Part shown: positions 7,365 through 16,420 of the stretch, one piece after another
Numbering within the stretch: position 1 is the stretch's first letter
Layout of the letters: every line of letters begins with the position of its first letter
Source: a virus
Direction: 5' to 3' (one strand)
IMG/VR virus record: IMGVR_UViG_3300036846_001111
Coordinates: 1 to 64,000 of that record
Length of the DNA: 64,000 nt
Notes under the pieces: model-generated
Databases searched by the model: none
Seen by the model: the letters and a program-made list of their open reading frames with translations, nothing else
Told to the model about the DNA's origin: nothing
Made by a program: the position numbers and the translations under genes

Positions 7365-7753
7365 CACCACACCAAATCCGGGTGCTTCACCCGGCCCTTC
7401 ACGTCGACGTCGTCGACGATGCGACAGGCCTGCCCGTTGAGGGTGCAGGCGACGCTGTCACTGACCCGGTAGAACACCCAGTCGCCCTCGCCCATGTCCT
7501 CGGGCCACGTCCACTTAGCGTCGCTTTCGAAGGCGTGCGGGCCGCACTTCAGGATGAGCCCGATCTTGCCCTGGTACTTGTCCTCGTCGACGTTCGAGTA
7601 GGGCCGGATGATGCCGCCCTTGGTGCGCTCCGGGGCGATGTAGACGGCGCACAAGACTTGGTTGTGAAAGATGTCGACGCCGTCGATGTCGCCGACCGCC
7701 TCGATCAGCTTGGCTTTCGGATCGACATCGTGCGCGAACGCGGTTGCGGGCAT
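7364..7753 (-). CDS. GroES-like co-chaperonin (Cpn10 fold)
   Basis: 129 aa, ATG at 7753 with GAGAGG upstream. It matches the Cpn10 layout: VLCAVYIAPERTKGGII (residues 33-49; the family has VLVRP..EEKTKGGI and the mobile loop here), a G-x-I-x-L-K-x-G turn, GDWVFYR (about 91-97), then LNGQACRIVDDVDVKGRV, the typical C-terminal strand pair. Known Cpn10 proteins cap GroEL, and phage versions such as T4 gp31 help the host chaperonin fold the capsid protein. Its place between scaffold and portal genes fits a capsid-folding job. It has a 15-20 residue insertion before the GDWV strand. Confidence 0.75.
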   Translation of the reverse strand: MPATAFAHDVDPKAKLIEAVGDIDGVDIFHNQVLCAVYIAPERTKGGIIRPYSNVDEDKYQGKIGLILKCGPHAFESDAKWTWPEDMGEGDWVFYRVSDSVACTLNGQACRIVDDVDVKGRVKHPDLVW

Positions 7754-7756
7754 GGT

Positions 7757-7951
7757 CTACCTCTCGTCGAGCCGCTTCCCCGCCTCTGCACACCACTCTG
7801 GGAGTTGGTCAAGCGCGCGGATGTAGGCGACCCGGGCGCTGTAGTCGGCGTAGTCCTCGGCTGCGCCCTTCGCCAGTTCGTCGACCAAGTCGTCACGCTC
7901 GGCGGCGACGACCTGTCGCAAGACCGCCTCGAACTGCGCGCCTGACGCCAT
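7757..7951 (-). CDS. Small acidic protein, 64 aa
   Basis: The start ATG at 7951 overlaps the upstream stop (TGATG), so it is coupled to the 491 aa gene. The protein is helical, with QFEAVLRQVVAAERDDLVDEL and a C-terminal RALDQLPEWCAEAGKRL. The family was not recognised. It is in the head cluster. Confidence 0.65.
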   Translation of the reverse strand: MASGAQFEAVLRQVVAAERDDLVDELAKGAAEDYADYSARVAYIRALDQLPEWCAEAGKRLDER

Positions 7952-9426
7952 CAGGGATGCGCCTCACCCTTCGGCGGCTTCGATCCGTAGGCCGCGATCT
8001 TCTGCAGCCGGCCCTCGCCGGACCCGGCGCCGGCCTTCACCCGGCCGCCACGCTTGCGCATCGGCATCGGCGGCGGTGGGCCGCCGGCGCCCGGCGGCGG
8101 CATCGGCATCGGCGGACCCCCGGGCGGCATCCCGGGCGGGCCGGCCGCGGCCGGCGGCGGCAGCACCGGCGGCGTCGGCGGGCGCATTGGCGCCAGCGGA
8201 CCACCGGGCGGCGGCGCAGGCTGGGCGTTGGCCCCGCCGGGCGAGATGATGATGTTGATCTTGGTGCCGGCCTTGCCGCCCTTGGCGCGCGCGGCGCGTC
8301 CGCCCTTGGCGCGGGCGTCGGCGTCGAACTTGGAGAGCAGGCCGCCCTTGGCCTTCTTCGCCGCGCAGCGCGGGCACGTGCAGTCCGGCCCGTGGCCCTG
8401 TTTGGCCTCGGCCTTCACCGCCTCGCGGATGTTGGCGCCGCCAGCGGCCCTGGCGCGGCCGCCGGCCTTGTGGCCTTCGCCTTCGACGTCGTGGCGGAAG
8501 CTCTGCGCGTTCCAGCCGGCGCGCCAGCCCAGGTGCTCGGGGGAGTCGGCCTCGTGCGGGTTGTCGGCCTTCTGCCTGCCCTCCGTGTGCGCCCGCTCGC
8601 CGACCTGAAACGCCTTGTCGTAGATCGGCAGGCGCGGATCGGGGTCCCACGCCGAGGCCGGGCCACCCTTGGCCTTGCCCTCGCGCATGGCGTCGTGCTC
8701 GGCATGGTGCGCGGCCAGCACCTTGGTCTCGACGCTGCCGCCGTCCTTACGGCCGACCCGGCCGTAGCGCGCCTGCGCCTTGGCGCGGCCATCGGTGACG
8801 ATGCCGCCGTGCTTGATGCCCAGCTTCGCCCCGGTCGAGGCCTGCGGCCCGAAGTTGAAGCCGAGCCGGCCCTGGCCGCCCATGCCGGCCGCCAGCGGCG
8901 TCGCCAGCGGACCCCCAGCCTGACGGGCGACGCGGCCGCCGGCGGCGCGGCCGCGGCGATCCTCGGCCGCCGGCCGTTCCTCGGTCGACACCGTCGAGGA
9001 GCCGGTCGAGCGCTTCAGGCGCCGGGTGGCGCTGGCGCCGGCGGCCTCGGCGTTGGGCAGGTAGCCGCCCTCGGCGCGATGGGTGCGCCCGCCCTTCTTC
9101 ATGCCGCCGTTAGGGTAGTGGCCCTCGCGCTCGGCGTCGGCCGACTTGGCGTCGCGATTGACCAGCGCGTTGGCGAAGCCGCCGCCCTTGCGCGGGCTGC
9201 GGCCGGGGTTGCCGCCGGCGTGCATGCCGACCACCGCGCCGCCGTCCTTGCGGGCCTGCCGGGAGACCGGCCGCATGCCGGTCTTCACCCCGGCGTAGAG
9301 CTTCTCGGCCGGGGTGAAGTCGGAGGCGTCGACGTTCCTGGCGTCCTCGCCGCCGCCCAGGCGCTCGGCCTTGGCCTTCATCGCCTCGCGATAGGACTTG
9401 GCATCCGCTGCGCTCGCGCCAGCCAT
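7951..9426 (-). CDS. Gly/Lys/Arg-rich virion protein with repeated KGG motifs
   Basis: 491 aa. The ATG at 9426 is chosen because AAAGGAGG lies just upstream; the frame is open 17 codons further. The protein is full of short R/K-x-G-G units (RKDGG, AKGG, HRAEGG, RAAGG), has a CTCPRCAAKKAKGG zinc-like knuckle, a long Pro/Gly/Met-rich linker, and a C-terminal end KRGGRVKAGAGSGEGRLQK. Such GG-rich motifs recur in the internal virion proteins at the right of the window and in other podovirus virion proteins. It is probably a disordered, basic, DNA- or scaffold-associated virion protein. The function is unproven. Confidence 0.6.
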   Translation of the reverse strand: MAGASAADAKSYREAMKAKAERLGGGEDARNVDASDFTPAEKLYAGVKTGMRPVSRQARKDGGAVVGMHAGGNPGRSPRKGGGFANALVNRDAKSADAEREGHYPNGGMKKGGRTHRAEGGYLPNAEAAGASATRRLKRSTGSSTVSTEERPAAEDRRGRAAGGRVARQAGGPLATPLAAGMGGQGRLGFNFGPQASTGAKLGIKHGGIVTDGRAKAQARYGRVGRKDGGSVETKVLAAHHAEHDAMREGKAKGGPASAWDPDPRLPIYDKAFQVGERAHTEGRQKADNPHEADSPEHLGWRAGWNAQSFRHDVEGEGHKAGGRARAAGGANIREAVKAEAKQGHGPDCTCPRCAAKKAKGGLLSKFDADARAKGGRAARAKGGKAGTKINIIISPGGANAQPAPPPGGPLAPMRPPTPPVLPPPAAAGPPGMPPGGPPMPMPPPGAGGPPPPMPMRKRGGRVKAGAGSGEGRLQKIAAYGSKPPKGEAHP

Positions 9427-9427
9427 C

Positions 9428-10006
9428 TCAGCCTCCTTTGGGCGGGGCGACCATGCCGCTCGCGGCGGCCTCGCCAACGGTCATGTTCAGGCCCGGCCGC
9501 AGCGCCTTGTCGGCATAGGGGTCGGGCGGCTGCAGCAGGTGCTCGAACTGCAGGTGCGCCTCGGCCGTGAGTCGGGCTGCGCGTTCCAGCACCGCGAGCG
9601 ATGGCACCTGCCCGCCCGGGGTCTGCGCCTCGACGAAGAGCCCGAGCGTCTCCTTCAGATGGGAAAGCGCGCTCCTCAGGGTGTCGTCGCGGTTGGCGCT
9701 CATCTGTGCAGCCTCCTTGGCAGCCTCCCTGAACGGGTCCCAGGCGCCGAAGTTGTCCGACCGCCGCGGGTCCAGCGGCTCGGTGACGTCGACCCGGTGA
9801 TTGGCGACGGCGCCCTCGCGCGGCACGCCGAACACGTCCTCGTAGGTCGGCAGCCAACTGCGCAGGGTCGCCAGCGCCACGGTGAGGTGCTCTTCGGCGC
9901 GGCGCAGGTCGCTGACCGACGGCTGGCCCCACATCGGGGTGATCAGGGTGCGCGCCGATGCGAGGCGCGATCGCAAGAGGTGGATGGCCTGATCGTCCAT
10001 CTGCAT
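9428..10006 (-). CDS. Hypothetical helical protein, 192 aa
   Basis: Start at 10006 (MQMDDQAIHLLRSRL), 4 bp after the portal stop; an in-frame ATG at 10027 would overlap the portal gene. The protein is mainly helical, with a coiled-coil-like centre (DDTLRSALSHLKETLGLFVE). It is next to the portal and may be a head completion or connector-associated factor by position. The family was not recognised. Confidence 0.6.
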   Translation of the reverse strand: MQMDDQAIHLLRSRLASARTLITPMWGQPSVSDLRRAEEHLTVALATLRSWLPTYEDVFGVPREGAVANHRVDVTEPLDPRRSDNFGAWDPFREAAKEAAQMSANRDDTLRSALSHLKETLGLFVEAQTPGGQVPSLAVLERAARLTAEAHLQFEHLLQPPDPYADKALRPGLNMTVGEAAASGMVAPPKGG

Positions 10007-10010
10007 CGCT

Positions 10011-12461
10011 CTAGTCCGAATCCCCACCCTTGTCCTTAGCGGCCGCCGCGGCCTGGATTTCCGCCTGCCGCACGTCAGCCGAGCGATCGAGGGCGTTCTC
10101 GCGCTGCTCGTGGCCGTGCTCCATCTGGGTGGTGGCGACGTCGGTGTGGTGCGCCAGGATCGCCTTGACGAGGTCGACCCGGTCGGAGTTGGCCTCGGCC
10201 TGCCGGTCGGCGGCGCGATCGCCGCTCTGCTCCTTCATCTCGGCGGCCTTGAAGCCCACCTGCTTTTCCCGGGTCTTGGCGTCCATGCGGCGGGTCTGGG
10301 CGTCCATCAGCTTGGCGTGGGTCTCCAGCGCGTCGAGGTGGTTGGGCTGCGCGTCGGCCTTGCCGAAGCCGCCCTGCTGAATCTTCGCCTGGGTCTCGGC
10401 CAGCTTCGCCTTCGCCACCTGGGCGCGCGCCTGGGCGTCCATGGTCTTGGCGTCGGCCTGCTGCTGCTTGGCCTTCATCTCGGCCTGCATCTGCTGCAGT
10501 TCGGGCGGCGGGTTGGCCATCGCCTGCGGCGGCACGAAGAACTGGCTGGGGTCGTTGATCCCCATGGTTTTCAACACGTAGGTGTCGACGGCGATCGGGT
10601 CGTAGAGGCTCTGGCTGGTGCCCTGAAGCTGCTTCAGCCCCATCGCCTTCATCGCCCGGTGCAGGTGGCTGGCGGTGTTCGGATCGGCCTGCGGGACGAG
10701 GTCGCAGGTCTGGATGGCGGTCAGGAAGGTCTGCTCGGTCCAGGGGTTCTGGCTCGTCTGTTCGAGGTTGAGGAAGTCCTCCGGGTGCTCGCGGAAGCAG
10801 GCCACCAACAGCTTGAACTCCTCGGCCTGGGAGGCGTGCAGGCGCTTGTGCACCGAGGACTCGATCTTGGTGGCCTGCTCGATCAAAGCGAGGGTGGTGC
10901 CGACCGGCGCGTCCTGGCGCCCCTCGCCGACCTGAATCTCGGCGGTGCCGCCGATCCGCGCGCCGGTGGTCGCCATGCCCTCGACGAGGCTCATCAGCGC
11001 CGGCATCTGCTGGGTGTTGTAGGGCAGCGGCATCACCGACTGGTTGATCGGCTTGCCCAGCGTGTCGATCGGCTGACCACCGCCGGGCGGCACCCGGATG
11101 ACCGTGGTCTGCTGGCGGGTGGCAGATTTGGCGATGAGGAATCCCGGGAAGTTCGCGTACATCCCGTTGTCGAGCATCTCTCGCCAAGCAGCCGTGATGG
11201 CGTTCGTGGTATTGCCGAGGATGTGACCCAGGCCAAGATCATAGAAACCGAAGCCGGGGACGTAGGAATACTTGACGAACGTCTTGCGCTTTTTGGGGAG
11301 TTCATCATCGGACTTGGGCTCGTCGTAGTCCCTGACCAGCGCCAGCACCTGCCGGCTGGTGCGGTCGATGGTCACCCGGTAGGGAATCTCCAGCCCGGAG
11401 TCCTTGCCCTTCCACTGGTGCTCGTAGCCGACGAGGTCGAGGTCGCAGTAGCACTCGTAGAGGTCGCGATCGCGATCGTCGGGGTTCTGCACGTCCTCGG
11501 CGATGCCCTGCTGGCGGCGCGCCTCGCGCTCGGCCTCGTTGAGGTCGCTCTGCAGCGGCGCGCCGAGGTCGACGTCGCGGTAGGCGCCGATGATCTGCAT
11601 GCGCTTGATGGTGGTCGGCGACATGCGGATCGCGTGGGTGACGCGCCGCGCGTTGGCGAGGTCGGTGGCGTCGTTGGAGACGATCAGTTCGACCGCGGTC
11701 ACCGTCTCGGAGACCGGCCGCATTCTGAGCGGACAGCGATAGATTTTCTTGAAGGTGGTGCCTTCCAGGCCGAGGCGGAAGTACATCCGGTCGGTGTCCG
11801 GGTAGTACTCCGTCGCATGCGCCGTAAGGTAGTGGTTCATGTCGCTTTCGAGCGCGTCGGCCAAGAGCGCCTGCTGCGCCTGCCACTGGCTGTCGTCGCG
11901 CACCTTCACCGGCCCGTCGGTCGGCAGCATCTCGGCCCGCGCGTTGGCCTGGAAGCGCAGGACCGCCTCCAGCAGCAGCGGGTGGCGCACCTTGCTCATG
12001 CCCTCGACCGGGGCCGAGTCGGCGACGCCGCCGATGTTCGGCACCTCGATGGTCACCCCGATCAGCTTGATGAAGGTGGCGACGGTGTCGATCCAGTCCT
12101 TGCGGCTGGCAATGTCGTCGTCGATGCCGCGGATCAGGTCTTCGGCGATCGTGCCAAGCTGGCCCTCGTCCAAGTCCTCGGCGAGGTTGGCGAACCAGTC
12201 CTGCGGACCCCGGTTGTGGCCGATCCCGTAGAGCGGCTTGTCGTTGACGCTGATGGTGACCGAGCCGTCGCCGTGCTCGATCGAGAACACCTCGCCCTCG
12301 GTGTTGACCTGCGGCGCGTCGGCGTCCTCGTCGGGGTCGACGTCGACGACGATGTCGTCGTTGGCGCTGCTGACCGGCGCCGGCGAGACCAGCCGCAGGT
12401 TGGCGCGGCCGAAGCCCGAGCGCGCCATCTGGCCGGCGCCGAGGGTGGGGCGGCGCGCCAT
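10011..12461 (-). CDS. Portal protein
   Basis: 816 aa, ATG at 12461, directly following the upstream stop. It should form the dodecameric DNA gateway at one capsid vertex. It has the traits of large podovirus portals: an acidic N-terminal tail, a wing region with repeated Asp/Glu stretches, a stem/clip with PGFLIAKSATRQQTTVIRVPPGGG, then a crown with ATTGARIGGTAEIQVGEGRQDAPVGTT, and a long C-terminal Gln/Ala coiled coil (about residues 640-800) like the P22 portal barrel. The position between terminase and scaffold fits. The 170-residue helical tail is long for the family. Confidence 0.85.
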   Translation of the reverse strand: MARRPTLGAGQMARSGFGRANLRLVSPAPVSSANDDIVVDVDPDEDADAPQVNTEGEVFSIEHGDGSVTISVNDKPLYGIGHNRGPQDWFANLAEDLDEGQLGTIAEDLIRGIDDDIASRKDWIDTVATFIKLIGVTIEVPNIGGVADSAPVEGMSKVRHPLLLEAVLRFQANARAEMLPTDGPVKVRDDSQWQAQQALLADALESDMNHYLTAHATEYYPDTDRMYFRLGLEGTTFKKIYRCPLRMRPVSETVTAVELIVSNDATDLANARRVTHAIRMSPTTIKRMQIIGAYRDVDLGAPLQSDLNEAEREARRQQGIAEDVQNPDDRDRDLYECYCDLDLVGYEHQWKGKDSGLEIPYRVTIDRTSRQVLALVRDYDEPKSDDELPKKRKTFVKYSYVPGFGFYDLGLGHILGNTTNAITAAWREMLDNGMYANFPGFLIAKSATRQQTTVIRVPPGGGQPIDTLGKPINQSVMPLPYNTQQMPALMSLVEGMATTGARIGGTAEIQVGEGRQDAPVGTTLALIEQATKIESSVHKRLHASQAEEFKLLVACFREHPEDFLNLEQTSQNPWTEQTFLTAIQTCDLVPQADPNTASHLHRAMKAMGLKQLQGTSQSLYDPIAVDTYVLKTMGINDPSQFFVPPQAMANPPPELQQMQAEMKAKQQQADAKTMDAQARAQVAKAKLAETQAKIQQGGFGKADAQPNHLDALETHAKLMDAQTRRMDAKTREKQVGFKAAEMKEQSGDRAADRQAEANSDRVDLVKAILAHHTDVATTQMEHGHEQRENALDRSADVRQAEIQAAAAAKDKGGDSD

Positions 12462-12779
12462 TCAGGCCTCCCAGACCGCGGCGATCTTGCGATCGTCGTC
12501 GCCGTGGCCGCCGGGCCGGGGCTCGCCGTAGACCACGTAGCGGACGAGGCCGTCGGGGCCGTCGGGGCCGTAGCGCCAGCGCTGGTGGACGCCGTCGACC
12601 TCGGCGTCGATGACGTCACCGTGCCGGACGGCGTCTTGAGGCGGCGCGGGGACCTCGTCGCGGGTGAGGATGCGCCCGCCGTCCGCCTTGCAGAAGTCGG
12701 TGAGGGTGATCTCGACCACCGGGACGCTCTTCAGGCGGGCCATCAGCGGCTCCTGCATGGCGTGCAGCACGCGGGCCAT
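12462..12779 (-). CDS. Small protein, 105 aa
   Basis: ATG at 12779 overlaps the preceding stop (TGATG) and its own stop touches the portal start. It has a helical N-terminus and a beta-rich remainder with HGDVIDAEVDGVHQRWRYGP and Gly/Asp-rich turns. The family was not recognised. It is in the packaging cluster between terminase and portal. Confidence 0.6.
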   Translation of the reverse strand: MARVLHAMQEPLMARLKSVPVVEITLTDFCKADGGRILTRDEVPAPPQDAVRHGDVIDAEVDGVHQRWRYGPDGPDGLVRYVVYGEPRPGGHGDDDRKIAAVWEA

Positions 12780-12994
12780 CAGTTCGGCCGCTGCATGTCG
12801 GCGACGTAGAGGTCGAGGCCGGCGCGGCCGGCGATGTCGTCGGTGGCGGCGGCGATCTGGTAGACGCGCCGGGGCAGCTTGTCGCCGGTGATCAGTTCGC
12901 CCCAGCAGGTGACCCTGAACGGCGTCAGGTCGGCCTCGCAGGGGAACTTGGCGACGTCGACGACGGCCTGCGCCAGAATCTGGGGCCCGATCAT
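12779..12994 (-). CDS. Small protein, 71 aa
   Basis: ATG at 12994 with GGAGGG upstream is chosen. The frame extends to 13219, but that extra part is Arg/Pro-rich and looks like noncoding read-through. The core (FPCEADLTPFRVTCWGELI) has two cysteines. The family was not recognised. It is coupled to the next gene. Confidence 0.6.
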   Translation of the reverse strand: MIGPQILAQAVVDVAKFPCEADLTPFRVTCWGELITGDKLPRRVYQIAAATDDIAGRAGLDLYVADMQRPN

Positions 12995-13151
12995 GGTCGG
13001 CCCTCCGTTGTGCCGCCCCTTCCTGAGGCGGCAGGCGCCAGGGCCGCGCTTGCGACGGTGGCTCACCGAGCGTCCTCTCGGAAGGCGCCCGGATGAGTGT
13101 CGCGGCCGGGAAGACTGGGGAGGCCTGCGGTTCCGAGCCGCCAGCCTGAGA

Positions 13152-14936
13152 TCAGCCCACACCGGGATAGAGCGGCTCTGGCGGGCGCGAGTATTGCTTG
13201 GCCGCGTCGATCTCCGCAAGCCGTTCGGCCGGCAGCTTCAGAATCCCGCGGTCGCGCAGGTGGCGCAGCGCCTGGGAGACGGTGTCGACGAGGTCGTCGT
13301 GCTTGCCCTTGGGGAAGCTCTCGCACTGGCGCGCCACTTCCTCGGCCCAGATGCGGAAGGTCGGCTGGCCCGGCGAGCTTGGGGCGTAGACGATGCCGTC
13401 GCGGGTGGGGACGAGGATCGGCGCGCCGCTGATCGGGTCGCGGACCACCTTGCCCTGCACGTCCTTCCGCTCGGTGAGTTCCGGCGCGAAGAAGGGGACC
13501 ACGGAGTGCAACCGGGAGACCTTGTCGGTCGACTTCGGGTCGTTGAGTTCGACGCCCCAGTGCTCCTCGGCGTAGAGCCGCTGCATCTCCTGGCTGACGC
13601 TGATGCCGGATGCCTTGTTCTCGATGAGCAGGAGGTCGACCTTGTAGCGCTTGCAGGTGTCGGCGGCGGTGGTGACCAGTTCATGCAGGGCGAGGCGCTT
13701 CTGCCAAGCGTACATCAGCATGACCTTGGCGCTGGGCTCGTAGAAGTTGCGCTCGGCGAGGTAGACCGGGCGCCCGTCGTGGTCGATGTAGCGGCCCGGG
13801 ATCGCCTCGATCGAATGGGACCAGACGCCCCAGACGGTGATGGCGGAAAAGTCGTTCTCGGTCTTCTCGGTGTAGGCGGTGTCGAGGCTGGCCAGCACGA
13901 AGTCCATCGGCGGGTAGCCGGCCGCCTCCCACGGCATCCACCACTCGTATTTCACGATGCCGCCGCCCTTCGGCTTGGGGCTCTGCTCCAACTGGCCGGC
14001 GGCGCCCCATGGGCCGAGGGTGCGTTCGAGGGCCCTGACCGCCGGCTCGGGGAAGCGCGTGGGCCACAGGAGTTCGCCCTCGCCGTCGCCGCCGTTGCGT
14101 TGATCGCGGGGGTCGGACCAGCCGATGGAAGTGTAGTAGAAGCGCTGCGGGTCGTAGTGCATCGGCAGTATAAGATTATCCCACTCGCCGATCTGCTGCT
14201 CCAGCACGTGTCCGGTGAGGTCGTTCTCGGCGAGGCGCTGCTGGATATTGATGTATGCGCCAGATGAGGGGTCGTTGAGGCGGGTGCTGGCGGTCTGATC
14301 CCACCACTCGATGACTTCCTCGATCGCCGCGTCCGAGTTGGCCTCGTTGGCGGCGTTGGCGTCGTCGATGACGAAGATGTTGCCGCCGAAGCCGGTGGCG
14401 GTGCCGTTGATCGAGGTGACGAGGCGCTCGCCGCCCTCCGAGTTGGCGAAGCGGTGGGCGCTGGATTCGTCGCTTAGGAGGGTGAAGCGCTGGTTGGGGC
14501 CGGCGAGGGCGCCCCAGCGCTGCTGATACCAGCCGGTGTTGATCAGGCGGCGGTTGCGGAGGCTGAAGCGCAGGGAGAGCTTCTCGGCGTAGCTGGCGTA
14601 GACGAACTGCACGGCCGCGCCCGACGTCGGGCTGTCGTGGTCAGGCGGCTGCGCCCACACCCAGGCCGGGAAGCAGACGCTGCAGAGCGTCGACTTGCCG
14701 CTCCTGGGGGGGATGTTGATGTTGAGCCGCTTGATCTGGCCGTCGACCACCGCCTCCAAGTGCTCGGCGATCGCCTGCAGCGGCCAGCCCGGGCGGAAGG
14801 GGGCGGGGTCGATCTGTTTCCAGGCCTGCTTGGTGAACTTGTAGAAACTCTCCTCGCAGTCGAAGCGGGAGAGGTCGATCCGCTGCTCGGCGGGATCGAT
14901 CCTGATGTCACCGAAGTCGAGGAGCGGCATCGACAT
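13152..14936 (-). CDS. terL: Terminase large subunit
   Basis: 594 aa packaging motor and nuclease. The ATPase domain has Walker A PPRSGKST (about residues 76-83) and Walker B NIFVIDDA (about 186-193). The RNase H-like nuclease domain has LDTAYTEK (about 351-358), LLIENKASG (about 436-444) and KHDDLVDTVSQAL near residue 550. ATG at 14936 is preferred because family members begin shortly before a helix like the SFYKFTKQAW helix seen here. A GTG at 15107 overlaps the upstream stop but would add 57 Arg/Pro-rich residues with no family likeness. It works with the small subunit at 15767-16384 and the portal. Confidence 0.95.
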   Translation of the reverse strand: MSMPLLDFGDIRIDPAEQRIDLSRFDCEESFYKFTKQAWKQIDPAPFRPGWPLQAIAEHLEAVVDGQIKRLNINIPPRSGKSTLCSVCFPAWVWAQPPDHDSPTSGAAVQFVYASYAEKLSLRFSLRNRRLINTGWYQQRWGALAGPNQRFTLLSDESSAHRFANSEGGERLVTSINGTATGFGGNIFVIDDANAANEANSDAAIEEVIEWWDQTASTRLNDPSSGAYINIQQRLAENDLTGHVLEQQIGEWDNLILPMHYDPQRFYYTSIGWSDPRDQRNGGDGEGELLWPTRFPEPAVRALERTLGPWGAAGQLEQSPKPKGGGIVKYEWWMPWEAAGYPPMDFVLASLDTAYTEKTENDFSAITVWGVWSHSIEAIPGRYIDHDGRPVYLAERNFYEPSAKVMLMYAWQKRLALHELVTTAADTCKRYKVDLLLIENKASGISVSQEMQRLYAEEHWGVELNDPKSTDKVSRLHSVVPFFAPELTERKDVQGKVVRDPISGAPILVPTRDGIVYAPSSPGQPTFRIWAEEVARQCESFPKGKHDDLVDTVSQALRHLRDRGILKLPAERLAEIDAAKQYSRPPEPLYPGVG

Positions 14937-15103
14937 GATGGGCGTCCGCGCGGTGGGCCCTTCTAGCGCACCCTGAGGCGACGCCAGAAGAGCCCCCATG
15001 CCATGCCTCGCCCCGCCCCGCCTACCTCGCCTTACCGCGCCAAGCCCGGCCTGGACGCGCCGAGTCAACGCCGCCCCGGGAGGGACGACGTCCGGGGGTC
15101 CTC

Positions 15104-15436
15104 TCACCAGTCGGGGAAGAGGTCAAGCTGGCCGTTCTTGGCGGATGGGCAACTGCCGTAGCCGGGGCGGCGGAACAGATCACCCTGGCGGGCCGGGTGG
15201 GGCTGCGTCGCCCTGATGATCGCCTCCATGTAGGGGCGGAAGGTTTGGGGGTAGAGCGCGAAGCAGTGGCTGCCGCTTTGGTTGGTCTTCTGGCGGTTGT
15301 CCTTGGGGGGGAGATGACCCTTGGTGAGGGTGGCCCAGGCGTCCCGCGTGCGGGCGCCGGCCTCCCAGGTGTGCTGCTTGGTGGGTTCGAGATGCAGAGC
15401 CCGGAAGACGTCAAGCACGGTGATCATATCGGGCAT
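15104..15436 (-). CDS. Hypothetical protein between terminase subunits, 110 aa
   Basis: ATG at 15436 (MPDMITVLDVFRALHL). It has Trp/His/Phe-rich patches (HCFALYPQTFRPYMEAIIRA) and a disordered C-terminus. The family was not recognised. It lies between small and large terminase genes and ends just upstream of the large subunit. No strong ribosome site was seen, so the start is uncertain. Confidence 0.5.
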   Translation of the reverse strand: MPDMITVLDVFRALHLEPTKQHTWEAGARTRDAWATLTKGHLPPKDNRQKTNQSGSHCFALYPQTFRPYMEAIIRATQPHPARQGDLFRRPGYGSCPSAKNGQLDLFPDW

Positions 15437-15766
15437 ACGGGGGCCCCAGGAATAGCAAGTACTACCACCGAAAAGGGGGCCCCGGCTACTCAGGGAATAC
15501 GGGAGGGGACCCGCTTCGCGGCCGCCATCTGTCAAGCTATTCCTAGGGCGCTTGCCCCCGGGGGGTGCGGCGTGCTGTCGCAGTTGACTGTTGCAGGCAT
15601 GCCACTACACCCTATGGGTGTGTGCCCTGCCTGCGGCGTCAGGCCGCGGCGCAGCGGCGATGGGCTGCGGCCGGCAGCCGCAGGCTGTGCCGATCGTCCG
15701 TGACCGGACGATAGCGCCCAGCCCGCTGCGCGTTACCGCATGTGCCGCCGGGCGGATGCGACGTGT
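15437..15766. other. Noncoding spacer with several hairpins
   Basis: About 330 bp without a credible gene. It has two GGGGGCCCC blocks (near 15439 and 15475), a 9 bp inverted repeat AGGAATAGC/GCTATTCCT (15448-15456 and 15536-15544), and an 8 bp perfect hairpin ATCGTCCG-TGAC-CGGACGAT (15693-15712). The pac or cos site is often near the terminase genes, so these repeats are candidates, but nothing specific supports that. Confidence 0.5.
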
Positions 15767-16384
15767 TCACACGTCGCCTTCGTCCGGCGGCTGACGATCG
15801 GCGAGCGGCCCGTCGGTCCAGACGGCGTCGACCGCGTCGTCGTCGTCTGCGTCGTCGGGCGGCGGGATCAGGCCGGCGGCCTGCGCCTGGGCGAGCAGCG
15901 CCCGCAGCGCAGCGCGCCCGGCGTCGTCGAGCACGCGCGCGTCGACCACGTGGCGCACCGTCTCGGTGACCACGGCGTCGACCTTCAGCGCGCGCTCGGG
16001 CTCGGCGTAGGTGCCCGACTGCCACGCCCGCAGCAGCCGCATCCGCGTCTCGATGCGCAGCTTGGAGCGCAGCACGGCCTCGTTGTTGAAGCGCCAGCCG
16101 GTGGGCTCACCATCGTGGTCGCGCGTCTCCATCCAGTCGTTTGTGCCGTCGTCGGCGATCTCCAGGCACTCGTGCGCCAGGGCGTCCCAGCCGAGTGATC
16201 GGGCCGCGGCGAGGTCCTCACTAAACTCAGGGTCGGTTGACTGCCACTGGTGCACACACTGGCGCGTGATATTGTTGGCGCGGGCCGCAACCGAGAGCGG
16301 TGTTCCGATACTCAAGGCGACCAGAATGTCGCGCTTGATTTCGGCCTCGTTAGAGCGCCGAGGCCTGCCGCGGTGTGTACTCAC
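15767..16384 (-). CDS. terS: Terminase small subunit
   Basis: 205 aa DNA-recognition subunit of the packaging motor. The GTG start at 16384 is chosen because GGAGGG lies 7 nt upstream; an open frame to 16591 exists but has no ribosome site. The N-terminal HTH (IKRDILVALSIGTPLSVAAR, about residues 15-34) is followed by the typical oligomerisation part (DLAAARSLGWDALAHECLEIADD), and a C-terminal acidic tail. It is the first gene of the leftward structural run. Confidence 0.85.
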   Translation of the reverse strand: MSTHRGRPRRSNEAEIKRDILVALSIGTPLSVAARANNITRQCVHQWQSTDPEFSEDLAAARSLGWDALAHECLEIADDGTNDWMETRDHDGEPTGWRFNNEAVLRSKLRIETRMRLLRAWQSGTYAEPERALKVDAVVTETVRHVVDARVLDDAGRAALRALLAQAQAAGLIPPPDDADDDDAVDAVWTDGPLADRQPPDEGDV

Positions 16385-16420
16385 GGTTGAACCCTCCTCG
16401 CTACTTTCGGTGCACCTAAA

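Noticed and set aside
7744-9570. A 608 aa antisense frame over the Gly/Lys-rich virion gene
   Set aside because: Low-complexity shadow of the sense gene with Arg/Ala runs; no start signal.
10110-12809. An 899 aa open frame antisense to the portal and small genes
   Set aside because: High GC with few stops opens long antisense frames; it is Val/Gly/Asp/Arg/His-rich, crosses several genes, has no ribosome site and no family likeness.
13152-15107. Longer terminase start (GTG at 15107)
   Set aside because: It overlaps the upstream stop as coupled genes do, but adds 57 Arg/Pro/Gly-rich residues with no family likeness; the ATG at 14936 fits the known N-terminus.
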